Assembly (NCBI GenBank): GCA_900317685.1
Contig: ONHQ01000047.1
Span: 1 to 36,145, forward strand
Origin: an uncultured Prevotella sp.
GTDB taxonomy: Bacteria > Bacteroidota > Bacteroidia > Bacteroidales > Bacteroidaceae
Reading direction: 5' to 3'
DNA length: 36,145 bases
The position numbers and the translations under genes were made by a program. The notes under the pieces are model-generated. The model made no database searches, had not been told where the DNA came from, and saw nothing but the letters and a program-made list of their open reading frames with translations. Shown in pieces: positions 8,301-15,093 of this stretch (within the stretch, counting starts at the first letter, position 1; every line of letters begins with the position of its first letter).

Positions 8301-9927
8301 CGACGGCAACGAGGTGGGCACGCTCACGGGTACCTATAACGCTGCCGGACACGGTTACCTCGACGCAAAGGTCAATACCGATCACCTGCCGCTGGCGATG
8401 ATCAACGGATTCATACCGCAGAAGATCATTGGATTCAAGGGCACTGCCGACGGCAACCTGACCATCAAAGGCTCACTCACCAAGCCCGTCGTCAACGGAG
8501 AGCTCTTCCTCGACTCGGCCAGCATGTTCTCTGAGCCCTACGGCGTGGAGCTCGCCTTCGCCTCAGACCCCGTGACCTTCAAGGACAGCAAACTGCTCTT
8601 TGAGAACTTCGAAGTGTTTGCCCACAACGACCAGCCGCTCAACGTCAAGGGCGCCTTTGACTTCAGCGACCTCGATGCCATGCGTCTTGACGTGCAGATG
8701 CGCGGCACCAACCTGCTGCTCGTCGACTCCAAGGAGACCAGCCGCTCCGAAGTCTACGGCAAGGCCTATGTCAACTTCTACGGGACGATGACGGGACTGC
8801 TCGACAACCTCAAGGTGCGCGGACGCACCGACGTGCTCGGCACCACCGACCTGAAATACAATCTGAAGGACACCCCGCTCTCCACTGACAACCAGCTCGA
8901 CGGACTTGCACAATTCACCAACTTCAGCGACACGATCAACGACGAAGTCAACCGACCGCCACTCACGGGTCTGAACGTGGACATGAACATACACATCGAC
9001 GACGGCGCACACGTCGACGCCTTCCTCAATGCCGACCACTCCAACTATGTCAACGTCATCGGCGGCGGCGACATGCGCATGCAATACAACATCGCCGACG
9101 GCGTCATCCTCCGCGGACGCTACACCATCGGCTCGGGCGAGATGAAATACTCGCTCCCCGTCATCCCGCTGAAGACCTTCACCATCCAGGACGGCAGCTA
9201 CATCGCCTTCACCGGCGACCCGATGAACCCGACGCTCAACATCACAGCAACCGAGCAGACCAAGTCGGCCGTGGGCAGCGAGGCCGGAGAGGGACGTATG
9301 GTCACGTTCAACTGTGGCGTCGTGGTCACCAAGACCCTGCAGGACATGGGACTGGAGTTCACCATCGACGCGCCCGAGGACATGACCATCCACAACCAGC
9401 TGCAATCCATGTCGAAGGAGGAGCGCGGCAAGCTTGCCGTGACAATGCTCACTACCGGCATGTATCTCGCCGACGGCAACATGAGCAACTTCACCATGAA
9501 CTCGGCACTGAGCGCCTTCCTCAACAGCCAGATCAACCAGATCTCCGGCAAGGCCCTGCGCTCGCTCGACGTCAGCGTGGGCGTGGAGAACTCGTTCAAC
9601 TCGCAAGGTGCGCTCCACACCGACTACTCGTTTAAGTTTGCCAAGCGTTTCTGGAACAACCGGCTGCGCGTCTCCATCGGCGGCAAGCTGTCGACCGGTG
9701 CCGACGTCTCGCCCCAGCAGGACCAGACCTTCTTCGACAATGTGACGCTGGAATACCGGCTCAGTCCCACATCAAACAAATACCTCAACCTGTTCTACGT
9801 CCGTGACAGCTACGACTGGCTGGAGGGCAATGTGAGCAAGTTCGGCGGTGGCTTCCTGTGGAAGAGAAAGTTCAGCAGCCTCAGCGACCTGTTTGGAAAA
9901 GAAAAGAAAGACTCGCTCGGCAACTGA
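5341..9927 (+). CDS. tamB: Translocation/assembly module protein TamB-like
   Basis: A 1528-residue AsmA/TamB-family protein expected to span the periplasm as a long beta-rich groove between inner and outer membranes. The N-terminus carries one membrane anchor (about residues 7-29, IAVGIPVSLIIILCLLFYF) and no cleavage site. The body is repetitive beta structure with many Asp/Asn-Gly turns, and the C-terminal ~400 residues (from about GVILRGRYTIGSGEMKYSLP) match the TamB/DUF490 domain. It is longer than E. coli TamB (1259 aa), as is common in Bacteroidota. The downstream tamL gene begins 27 bp after its stop, forming the expected pair. The likely role is outer-membrane protein or lipid transport; which cargo is unknown. 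Confidence 0.92.
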   Translation: MKKYLKWAGIAVGIPVSLIIILCLLFYFPPFQNWAVGQVTRYASDKMKMQISVGHVRLAWPLDLALDEVKVLEPNDSLRGVTDTVAHIHRTVADVQLWPLLKKQVMVDELSFRDMQVNTTHFIPKCRIKGKVGTLTIKAHGIDLGKEHVNVNHCLLDNANIDIALSDTVPPDTTPSTNYWKIAINRLKARNTAFALHMPGDTLAIHALMGSLDAQQAYLDLFKSLYTVRHLDWQTGALAMDQNFVKKAKGLDFNHLALSELNLRADSFYYCDSKLNLIVRQGAFHEKSGLTVDKLQGPFRMDSTRLELPGLSLETPGSQLRLAFAMDMNAFADSMPGSLRATVHGHVGMSDIRLLAGQYMPRQLLNNLPRQPLIVNGSLGGNLRRLHLDGLSLAVPTLLRLSADGFLSSLTDPKRLTADLNVKAHAYDLRPVKRLLGSALPKTVDLPNGIGFRGRVKVNGPRYASTFIATQGGGSLSGQAAVDTRGALAYSAKLRARRFPVNHFLPRQGLHPFTGTLAANGTGTDLFSPRTRIKAEIHSQQFAYTRYNLSGIKATANIRGGRVEAHVNSVNPLFKGLVGINAQLNRHAFIGTVACDLAHADLYALHLADKPITLGLCGHVDVRSDLKQHHDIQGMFSDITLSEGNRHYRPQEVMLDILTTRDTTHAIVDCGDFHLNMDGSGSYERLIKHGNALMAELQRQMTNKYIDEARLRRLLPDLRIQLSSGSENMVYRVLKHFGYDLHNLQMDMSSSPLLGLNGTMQADSVVYDSMEVDTMKLSIKSGLDNVAYTLQLHNGKKNPKYVFNAFLDGTLQGGGTTLTTRLYDAKDKLGLRLSLEAAMENHGIRIHLSGDNPILAYKEFSVNDSNYVFLDGNRRVSANVKMKAADGMGLQVFTNDENTEALQDITISTHQLNLGEALSIIPYMPNMSGILNGDFHLIQTPEQLSVSSAVDVKDMVYEGCEMGDVGSEFTYMPKPDGTHYVDGILTHDGNEVGTLTGTYNAAGHGYLDAKVNTDHLPLAMINGFIPQKIIGFKGTADGNLTIKGSLTKPVVNGELFLDSASMFSEPYGVELAFASDPVTFKDSKLLFENFEVFAHNDQPLNVKGAFDFSDLDAMRLDVQMRGTNLLLVDSKETSRSEVYGKAYVNFYGTMTGLLDNLKVRGRTDVLGTTDLKYNLKDTPLSTDNQLDGLAQFTNFSDTINDEVNRPPLTGLNVDMNIHIDDGAHVDAFLNADHSNYVNVIGGGDMRMQYNIADGVILRGRYTIGSGEMKYSLPVIPLKTFTIQDGSYIAFTGDPMNPTLNITATEQTKSAVGSEAGEGRMVTFNCGVVVTKTLQDMGLEFTIDAPEDMTIHNQLQSMSKEERGKLAVTMLTTGMYLADGNMSNFTMNSALSAFLNSQINQISGKALRSLDVSVGVENSFNSQGALHTDYSFKFAKRFWNNRLRVSIGGKLSTGADVSPQQDQTFFDNVTLEYRLSPTSNKYLNLFYVRDSYDWLEGNVSKFGGGFLWKRKFSSLSDLFGKEKKDSLGN

Positions 9928-9954
9928 CACCATATATAATAGCTGTTTCAATCC

Positions 9955-12297
9955 ATGACATACACACATATCCTTCGATTCGCAAAAACGCTGACGCTGG
10001 CTTTGGCCATGATGCTCGTCACCGCCTGCTCGACCACCTCAAGCATCCCCGACGGCGACCAGCTCTTCACGGGGCTGGCCAAGACCGAGTATAAAGCACC
10101 CGTGCAGGACGCGCATTTCACCAGCACACAAGCCGAAATCGACGCTGCCCTGGCCACGGCACCCAATGGTGCCCTCTTTGGCAGCAGTTCGGTCAGGTCG
10201 CCCTTTCAGGTGGGGCTCTGGGTCTGGAACGCCTTCGTCGGCAGCGATGACGGTTTCTCGAAATGGATGCTCTCCTCCTTCGGCTCCCGCCCCGTGCTGC
10301 TCAGCTGGGTCAACCCGGCCCTGCGCGCCTCGGTGGCACAAGAGGTGCTGCGTGCACACGGCTACTTCCACGGCAAGGTGGGCTATGACATCATCCAACA
10401 GCACAACCCGAAGAAAGCCAAGATCAAATACACCGTAGACACGGGACCACTGTGGACGGTGGACTCGCTGAGCTATCTGGACTTCCCAACTCAGGCCGAC
10501 AGCCTCATCAGGGCGACCAAAGCAGAGGCCAGGATCCGCAAGGGCGACGCCTTCGACGTCAATACCCTCGATGCCGAGCGGCGTCGCGTGAGTACGCTGC
10601 TGCGCGACAACGGCTTCTTCTACTATCAGCCGTCCTACGCCTCGTGGCTCGTCGACAGCATCTCTCATCCCGGCAAAGTGCTCCTGCGACTACAACTCGC
10701 CGAGCAGACACCCGGCGTGGCTGAGCGCAAATGGACCATCGGAAAGATAGACATCGACCTGCACAAAAACTATGGTGACAGCCTCGTGAACAGCGAGAAG
10801 CGGAGAGACATCACCATGCACTACAACGGCAAGCACTCGCCCCTGCGCGTGCCCGTCATCCTCAGCAGCAACCGTCTCTTCCCCCGACAGACCTACAGCT
10901 ACACCGAGTATCAGGCAGGAATCAGCAACCTCTCGTCGACAGGACTGTTCAGCACTGTCGACGTCAACTTCACGCCACGCGACACCACGGGGCGCGCCGA
11001 CACGCTCGACATGCGCATGAACCTGGTCTTTGACAAGCCTTACGACATCTACTTCGAGGGCAATGTCACCGGAAAGACCAACAACCGCTTCGGCCCGGGT
11101 GCCGTGCTCGGCATCACGCGGCGCAACGCGTTCCGCGGCGGCGAGCTCCTCGACCTGAAAATCAAGGGCAACTATGAGTGGCAGACGGCACATCATGGTG
11201 AAGGCAGCTCGTCGAAATTCAACAGCTATGAGTATGGAGCGGATGTATCGCTGCAACTGCCGCGTATGGTCATCCCCTACGCCTCGTATTTCCGCAAGAA
11301 GCTCTTCCGCCACTTCCGGCGCATCGGCTTCTTCTCCACACCGTCGACAACGCTGAAGTTCTCGACCGACATCCTCAACCGCGCCGGATTCTTCAAGCGC
11401 CGCGTCGTGTCGGGCGAGTGGACCTACAACCTCCAAACCTCGCCGACGAGTAAACACCAGTACACTCCCCTATCGTTCTCCTATGAATATATGAAGCGGC
11501 GCACGGCGGCTTTCGACTCGGTGCTCACCGCCAATCCTTATCTGGCCTACACCATGCGCGACCAGTTCATCCCGAAGATGCAGTATGTCTATACCTACAC
11601 GAGTCCGAAGACCTACCGCAACCCGCTGTGGTGGCAGACAACGGTCAGCGAGAGCGGCAATATTCTGTCACTTGGCGAGATGGTGGCTGGAAACAAATGG
11701 AGCAAGAAGAATAAGGAGCTGTTCAAGAATCCATACGCTCAGTTCTTCAAATTGGAAACAGAGCTGGTCAAGACATGGCAGCTGACGGAGCACAGCAGTC
11801 TCGTAGCGCACGGCGACTTAGGTATGCTGTGGGCTTACGGCAACTCCGACGAGGCCCCCTACAGCGAGCAGTTCTATGTCGGTGGCGCCAACAGTATCCG
11901 GGCCTTCACCGTGCGCAGCATAGGACCAGGAAGCTACCACAACGCCGAATCGGCCACGAACAACTATCTCGACCAGACGGGCGACTTGAAGCTGTTGGGC
12001 AATCTGGAATACCGCCCGCGCCTGTTCGGTAACCTCTATGGTGCGATGTTTCTCGATGCCGGCAACGTGTGGTCGCTGCATAAGGACGACCGCAGTGGCG
12101 GACATTTCGAGGCAAAGAACCTCCTCAAGGAGATGGCGCTCGGCACGGGCGTGGGCCTGCGCTATGACATGGACTTCCTTGTCATCCGCGTGGACTGGGG
12201 CGTGGGTCTCCACGTGCCTTACAAGAGTGGCTTCTATAATGTGGGCTCGTTCCGTGACAGCCAGAGCCTCCACTTCGCTATTGGATATCCGTTCTAA
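9955..12297 (+). CDS. tamL: BamA/TamA-family outer-membrane lipoprotein (TamL-like)
   Basis: A 780-residue outer-membrane protein of the Omp85 superfamily. The N-terminus is a lipoprotein signal with lipobox LVTAC and acylated Cys at residue 25, followed by CSTTSSIPDGDQLFTG, an opening typical of Bacteroidota TamL, which is a lipidated TamA variant. POTRA-like segments follow (about residues 60-320), then a 16-strand barrel with the surface-antigen signature (FYVGGANSIRAF near 640) and a terminal Phe (AIGYPF) expected for barrel assembly. It partners with the TamB-like protein encoded 27 bp upstream. Start choice is clear because upstream in-frame sequence lacks a better signal. Confidence 0.92.
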   Translation: MTYTHILRFAKTLTLALAMMLVTACSTTSSIPDGDQLFTGLAKTEYKAPVQDAHFTSTQAEIDAALATAPNGALFGSSSVRSPFQVGLWVWNAFVGSDDGFSKWMLSSFGSRPVLLSWVNPALRASVAQEVLRAHGYFHGKVGYDIIQQHNPKKAKIKYTVDTGPLWTVDSLSYLDFPTQADSLIRATKAEARIRKGDAFDVNTLDAERRRVSTLLRDNGFFYYQPSYASWLVDSISHPGKVLLRLQLAEQTPGVAERKWTIGKIDIDLHKNYGDSLVNSEKRRDITMHYNGKHSPLRVPVILSSNRLFPRQTYSYTEYQAGISNLSSTGLFSTVDVNFTPRDTTGRADTLDMRMNLVFDKPYDIYFEGNVTGKTNNRFGPGAVLGITRRNAFRGGELLDLKIKGNYEWQTAHHGEGSSSKFNSYEYGADVSLQLPRMVIPYASYFRKKLFRHFRRIGFFSTPSTTLKFSTDILNRAGFFKRRVVSGEWTYNLQTSPTSKHQYTPLSFSYEYMKRRTAAFDSVLTANPYLAYTMRDQFIPKMQYVYTYTSPKTYRNPLWWQTTVSESGNILSLGEMVAGNKWSKKNKELFKNPYAQFFKLETELVKTWQLTEHSSLVAHGDLGMLWAYGNSDEAPYSEQFYVGGANSIRAFTVRSIGPGSYHNAESATNNYLDQTGDLKLLGNLEYRPRLFGNLYGAMFLDAGNVWSLHKDDRSGGHFEAKNLLKEMALGTGVGLRYDMDFLVIRVDWGVGLHVPYKSGFYNVGSFRDSQSLHFAIGYPF

Positions 12298-12321
12298 GAG
12301 AGCCCTGACCTATCCCTCAGA

Positions 12322-12352
12322 CCCCTCCCTAACCCTCCCCTTGGGGAGGGAA
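12322..12352. repeat. REP-like palindrome, family A
   Basis: CCCTCCCC-TT-GGGGAGGG forms a hairpin at 12333-12350 just after tamL. Related copies lie at 18672-18702 and in the 23726-23815 cluster, always immediately after a stop codon, so it may act as a transcript 3' end or a REP-type repeat. Confidence 0.7.
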
Positions 12353-12388
12353 TCGCAATACCCTTTATAGTCACTGACTACAATAGCT

Positions 12389-12461
12389 AAATCTGTGAAG
12401 ATCTGTGAGATCCGCGTGACATAACACTAAATTCTTTTCTCACAGATTTACACAGATCTCC
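12389..12461. repeat. Inverted repeat built from ATCTGTGA units
   Basis: ATCTGTGAGA (12401-12410) pairs perfectly with TCTCACAGAT (12438-12447), and an outer ATCTGTG (12391-12397) can pair with CACAGAT (12451-12457). No gene is evident in 12298-12920; it holds this element, the 33-bp tandem repeat and low-complexity sequence. Confidence 0.65.
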
Positions 12462-12550
12462 ACGGATGCAAAGTCCTTAAAGCAATAGACATCGCAGTAA
12501 CCATATAGTCTTGATGCCACCAGAAATGGAGTATCAAAAAAAACAAACAT

Positions 12551-12703
12551 AATGACCATTCCCCCGAAATTCAATTAGCCGAGAATGGTCATTTCCCCGA
12601 AATTTAATTAGCCGAGAATAGTCATTCCCCCGAAATTTAATTAGCCGAGAATAGTCATTCCCCCGAAATTTTAAAAGTCAAATATGGGAATTCCCCCGAA
12701 ATC
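12551..12703. repeat. 33-bp tandem repeat (about 4.6 units)
   Basis: Units start at 12551, 12584, 12617 and 12650, with a truncated fifth at 12683. The conserved core is CATTCCCCCGAAATTTAATT followed by AGCCGAG. Units 2 and 3 differ at only two positions, while unit 4 diverges in its second half. The units abut with no spacer, so this is a minisatellite and not a CRISPR. Read on the minus strand each unit contains GGGGGAATGACTATT and then a stop, so it does not encode a long protein. Confidence 0.85.
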
Positions 12704-12920
12704 TAAGCCCTTTGTTGTACCAGCTTCTATTCTGTAAATACCCTCAAACTGACACGACATTGCCAGCACGAAACGATCATCTGATCAAGTATGAAACATG
12801 AAACAAGACACATGAACGGGACAAGACACATGATCGAGCTTGCTGTAAGCGTGATGGTGTTTTGGAAAAAGGTGGAGAGGAATGTAAGCTTTAGAAAAGA
12901 GAAAGGTGAGGTATAAAAAC

Positions 12921-13127
12921 AAAAAATCGTGCTTGGTAGTTGACTCACGCCTCACGGCGTAAGACGAACTCCAGCATGATTGTTACTCTGAAAATAAAAA
13001 TCAATCTTTCTTTCCCTGACTAACAACCTGTTGAACAGTTGAATTAAACAACCTTGTAATCTACCTAAATAATAACTAAAACCTTTTCTTAAAACCTAAA
13101 AACCTTTTCGAATCTGTATTTTCTTAA
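12921..13127 (-). ncRNA. Candidate small RNA (~205 nt), minus strand
   Basis: A consensus promoter (13165-13134) reads leftward into a region with no convincing ORF and ends at a strong intrinsic terminator. The terminator hairpin spans about 12980-12927: an outer stem ATCATGCT/AGCACGAT, then an inner stem ACGCC-GTGA-GGCGT with a GNRA-type loop (+ strand 12947-12960), then six U (12926-12921). The only small reading frame in the hairpin would be MLEFVLRREA (10 codons), so a leader peptide is an alternative. I considered 6S RNA because of the length, but did not find a convincing 6S fold. The coordinates assume a start about 7 nt from the -7 box. Confidence 0.55.
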
Positions 13128-13133
13128 CTGACG

Positions 13134-13165
13134 CAAAGGTACGTGGAATTTCCGTAACCTCCAAA
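13134..13165 (-). promoter_or_regulatory. Minus-strand promoter for the small RNA
   Basis: On the minus strand TTTG (13165-13162) and TACCTTTG (13141-13134) are separated by 20 nt, a full match to the Bacteroidota consensus. Nothing annotated on that strand explains it other than the candidate RNA. Confidence 0.65.
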
Positions 13166-13208
13166 CAATACGGCCCTCTTTTAACCTTTTCTGTGATTGC
13201 CGTGTGCG

Positions 13209-13289
13209 ATAACAACAGTTGTTAACCTATGGTGGCAGTGCTACACTTAAAGTGTTAACGATATTCACCCTCGAAAGAAATATTTCGAG
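13209..13289 (+). promoter_or_regulatory. Palindromes upstream of the rubredoxin gene, possible operators
   Basis: Three short dyads are packed here: AACAACAGTTGTT, ACACTTAAAGTGT and, best, CTCGAAA (13270-13276) with TTTCGAG (13283-13289), a perfect 7-6-7 inverted repeat. They lie 30-110 bp upstream of the probable -7 element, a position suited to a regulator. The binding protein is unknown. Confidence 0.4.
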
Positions 13290-13318
13290 ATTATGATGGG
13301 ATTCTGATTTATCTTTCG

Positions 13319-13326
13319 TATCTTTG
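13319..13326 (+). promoter_or_regulatory. Probable -7 element for rubredoxin
   Basis: TATCTTTG matches TAnnTTTG and lies 75 bp before the rubredoxin ATG. No TTTG is present at -33, which may mean that an activator is needed. Confidence 0.5.
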
Positions 13327-13401
13327 CGCATAGAAAAGAAAACGTTCATGGCAGCGTCGCCGGTCGATGATGCCGAGTATTCATTTAAAACATAACACAA
13401 C

Positions 13402-13566
13402 ATGAAAAAGTACGAATGCAATGTATGCGGCTACGTCTATGACCCCGCTAAAGGAGACCCTGATAATGGTATTCAGCCCGGAACAGCTTTCGAGGATCTG
13501 CCCGAGGATTGGGTATGCCCCACCTGCGGTGTAGGCAAGGAAGATTTCAGCCCCGTGGAGGAATAA
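13402..13566 (+). CDS. Rubredoxin
   Basis: A 54-residue iron-sulfur electron carrier starting [15 protein letters not shown]. The four Fe-binding cysteines are C6 and C9 (CNVCG) and C39 and C42 (CPTCG), with the conserved DLPEDWVCP before the second pair. Length is normal for the family. The flavodiiron protein gene starts 100 bp downstream on the same strand; rubredoxin is the established electron donor to that enzyme class, so the two very likely work together in reducing O2 or NO in the cytoplasm. Confidence 0.97.
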   Translation: MKKYECNVCGYVYDPAKGDPDNGIQPGTAFEDLPEDWVCPTCGVGKEDFSPVEE

Positions 13567-13591
13567 TCGATTTACGAAGATAAGCAGATGA

Positions 13592-13621
13592 TGACGGCCC
13601 CTGGACAACAAGGAGCCGTCA
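13592..13621 (+). terminator. Hairpin between rubredoxin and flavodiiron genes
   Basis: TGACGGC (13592-13598) pairs with GCCGTCA (13615-13621), followed by CCATTATTT. With only a weak T-run it could be a partial terminator or processing site setting the ratio of the two transcripts. Confidence 0.45.
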
Positions 13622-13666
13622 CCATTATTTCAGTCAGGACAGAATGAAAGAGGAATAACTAAAGAT

Positions 13667-14860
13667 ATGGGAAAGAAGATTACCGACAACGTCACATGGG
13701 TTGGCAAGGTGGACTGGGACTTGGTCCATTTCCATGGTGACGAGCTGTCCACTTTTCATGGCTCCAGCTACAATGCCTATTTGATTAAGGACGAAAAGAA
13801 TGTGCTCATCGACACGGTGTGGCGCCCTTACGACCGCGAATTTGTCAAGCGGCTCAAAGAGGTCATCGACCTGAAGGACATCGACTACATCGTGATGAAC
13901 CACAACGAGATAGACCATAGCGGCGCACTGCCCGAACTGCTCCGCGAGATTCCGGACACGCCCATCTACTGCACAAAGAAAGGTGAGGCCATCCTGCGCG
14001 GTCACTATCATCAGGACTGGAACTATGTCAACGTCAAGACGGGTGACACGCTCAACATCGGCAAGCACACGCTGACCTTCATCGAGGCACCGATGCTCCA
14101 CTGGCCCGACACAATGTTCACCTATATGTCTGGCGACGACATCCTATTCTCCAACGATGCCTTCGGACAGCACTATGCTACCGAGTCGCTCTTCGACACA
14201 GCAGCTGACGTCAACGAGGTGATGTACGAAGCAGAGAAATACTACACCAACATTCTCAACCTCTACAGTCCGATGGTGGCCCGCAAGGTGAAGGAGGTGC
14301 TCGGCATGAACCTGCCCATCAAGATGATCGCACCGTCGCACGGTGTCATCTGGACAAAGTACATCCCGCAGATCATCGAGAACTATCAGAAGTGGTCGAC
14401 ACCTTATCAGGAAAATCAGATCACCATCGTCTACGATACGATGTGGCAGAGCACACGCCTCATGGGCGAGGCTATCGCCGAGGGCATTCGCCGCGCCGAT
14501 CCGTCGGTGGAGGTGAAACTCTACAACGTTGCCAAGGAAGACAAGAACGACGTGCTCACACAGATGTTCCGCTCAAAGGCCGTCCTCGTGGGTTCTCCGA
14601 CGATCAACTACGGCTATTCGTTTGCCATTGCAGGCATCCTGGAGATGGCACGCGGACTGAAGTTCAAAGGCAAGAAAGCAGCTGCCTTCGGCTCGTACGG
14701 CTGGAGCGGCGACGCGCCCAAACTCATTACCAAGCATCTGCAGGAAGCCGGATTCGACATCGTCGACGACGGCATCAAATGCTTGTGGGTGCCCGACAAC
14801 AAGGCCATCGACGAGTGCCGCAACTACGGCGAGCAGTTCTGCAAGAAAGTAGAAGAATAA
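13667..14860 (+). CDS. Flavodiiron protein (FprA/ROO family A-type flavoprotein)
   Basis: A 397-residue cytoplasmic enzyme that reduces O2 to water and/or NO to N2O at a non-haem diiron site, with electrons passed through FMN. The N-terminal metallo-beta-lactamase-like domain has the diiron ligands H79, E81, D83 and H84 (HNEIDH), H145 (MLHWPD), D164 (SNDAFG) and H225 (PSHGVIW), all in family positions. The C-terminal flavodoxin domain starts near residue 255 (ITIVYDTMWQSTRLMGEAIA). Lacking a fused rubredoxin or flavin reductase, it is class A and would take electrons from the rubredoxin encoded just upstream. In an anaerobe its role is most likely oxygen or nitrosative stress defence; sequence alone does not tell O2 from NO preference. 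Confidence 0.96.
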   Translation: MGKKITDNVTWVGKVDWDLVHFHGDELSTFHGSSYNAYLIKDEKNVLIDTVWRPYDREFVKRLKEVIDLKDIDYIVMNHNEIDHSGALPELLREIPDTPIYCTKKGEAILRGHYHQDWNYVNVKTGDTLNIGKHTLTFIEAPMLHWPDTMFTYMSGDDILFSNDAFGQHYATESLFDTAADVNEVMYEAEKYYTNILNLYSPMVARKVKEVLGMNLPIKMIAPSHGVIWTKYIPQIIENYQKWSTPYQENQITIVYDTMWQSTRLMGEAIAEGIRRADPSVEVKLYNVAKEDKNDVLTQMFRSKAVLVGSPTINYGYSFAIAGILEMARGLKFKGKKAAAFGSYGWSGDAPKLITKHLQEAGFDIVDDGIKCLWVPDNKAIDECRNYGEQFCKKVEE

Positions 14861-14863
14861 ACC

Positions 14864-14898
14864 ATTGCTGTGGTCGGCTTAAGGTCGGCCACAGCAAT
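14864..14898 (+). terminator. Hairpin after the flavodiiron gene
   Basis: ATTGCTGTGG (14864-14873) pairs perfectly with CCACAGCAAT (14889-14898). It starts 3 bp after the stop codon. The following sequence is TAATTTG and not a T-run, so termination may be inefficient. Confidence 0.6.
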
Positions 14899-14924
14899 TA
14901 ATTTGAAAAAAAATCGCAAATTCC

Positions 14925-14955
14925 TTGTCTGTGTCGAAAGAATATTGTACCTTTG
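14925..14955 (+). promoter_or_regulatory. Promoter of tRNA-Val and downstream genes
   Basis: TTGT (14925-14928) and TACCTTTG (14948-14955) fit -33/-7 with 19 nt spacing, about 50 bp before the tRNA. Confidence 0.6.
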
Positions 14956-15004
14956 CATCCGCAAAACAAGAGCAGACGGTTTTGCATTATAAATATGTTC
15001 GTTT

Positions 15005-15078
15005 GTCGGCATAGCTCAGTTGGTTAGAGTATCACCTTGACATGGTGGGGGTCCTTGGTTCGAATCCAAGTGTCGACA
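15005..15078 (+). tRNA. tRNA-Val (anticodon GAC)
   Basis: A full 74-nt cloverleaf: acceptor GTCGGCA with TGTCGAC (one G-U), D arm GCTC...GAGT, anticodon arm TCACC-TTGACAT-GGTGG giving anticodon GAC, and T arm CTTGG-TTCGAAT-CCAAG, with discriminator A at 15078. The CCA end is not encoded. The next ATG is only 15 nt downstream, so the tRNA and the following mRNA probably share a transcript. Confidence 0.96.
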
Positions 15079-15093
15079 CGAAATACAACTCCA

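Noticed and set aside
8563-9618. Minus-strand open frame (351 codons) inside tamB
   Set aside because: Antisense shadow of the conserved TamB C-terminal domain, with no promoter and no recognisable motif.
12551-12703. CRISPR array
   Set aside because: The 33-bp units abut without spacers and no cas gene is in the window.
12727-12948. Minus-strand 73-codon frame in the gap after tamL
   Set aside because: It starts with GTG inside the terminator hairpin of the candidate small RNA and shows no family features; its hydrophobic composition is expected from AT-rich sequence.
12921-13127. 6S RNA identity for the candidate small RNA
   Set aside because: The length fits, but I could not fold the 5' and 3' ends into the closing stem and central bubble expected of 6S RNA, so no name is assigned.
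15037-15093. Upstream in-frame extension of the P-loop/CYTH gene
   Set aside because: The ATG lies inside the tRNA-Val anticodon arm, and the added residues are the translation of tRNA sequence.
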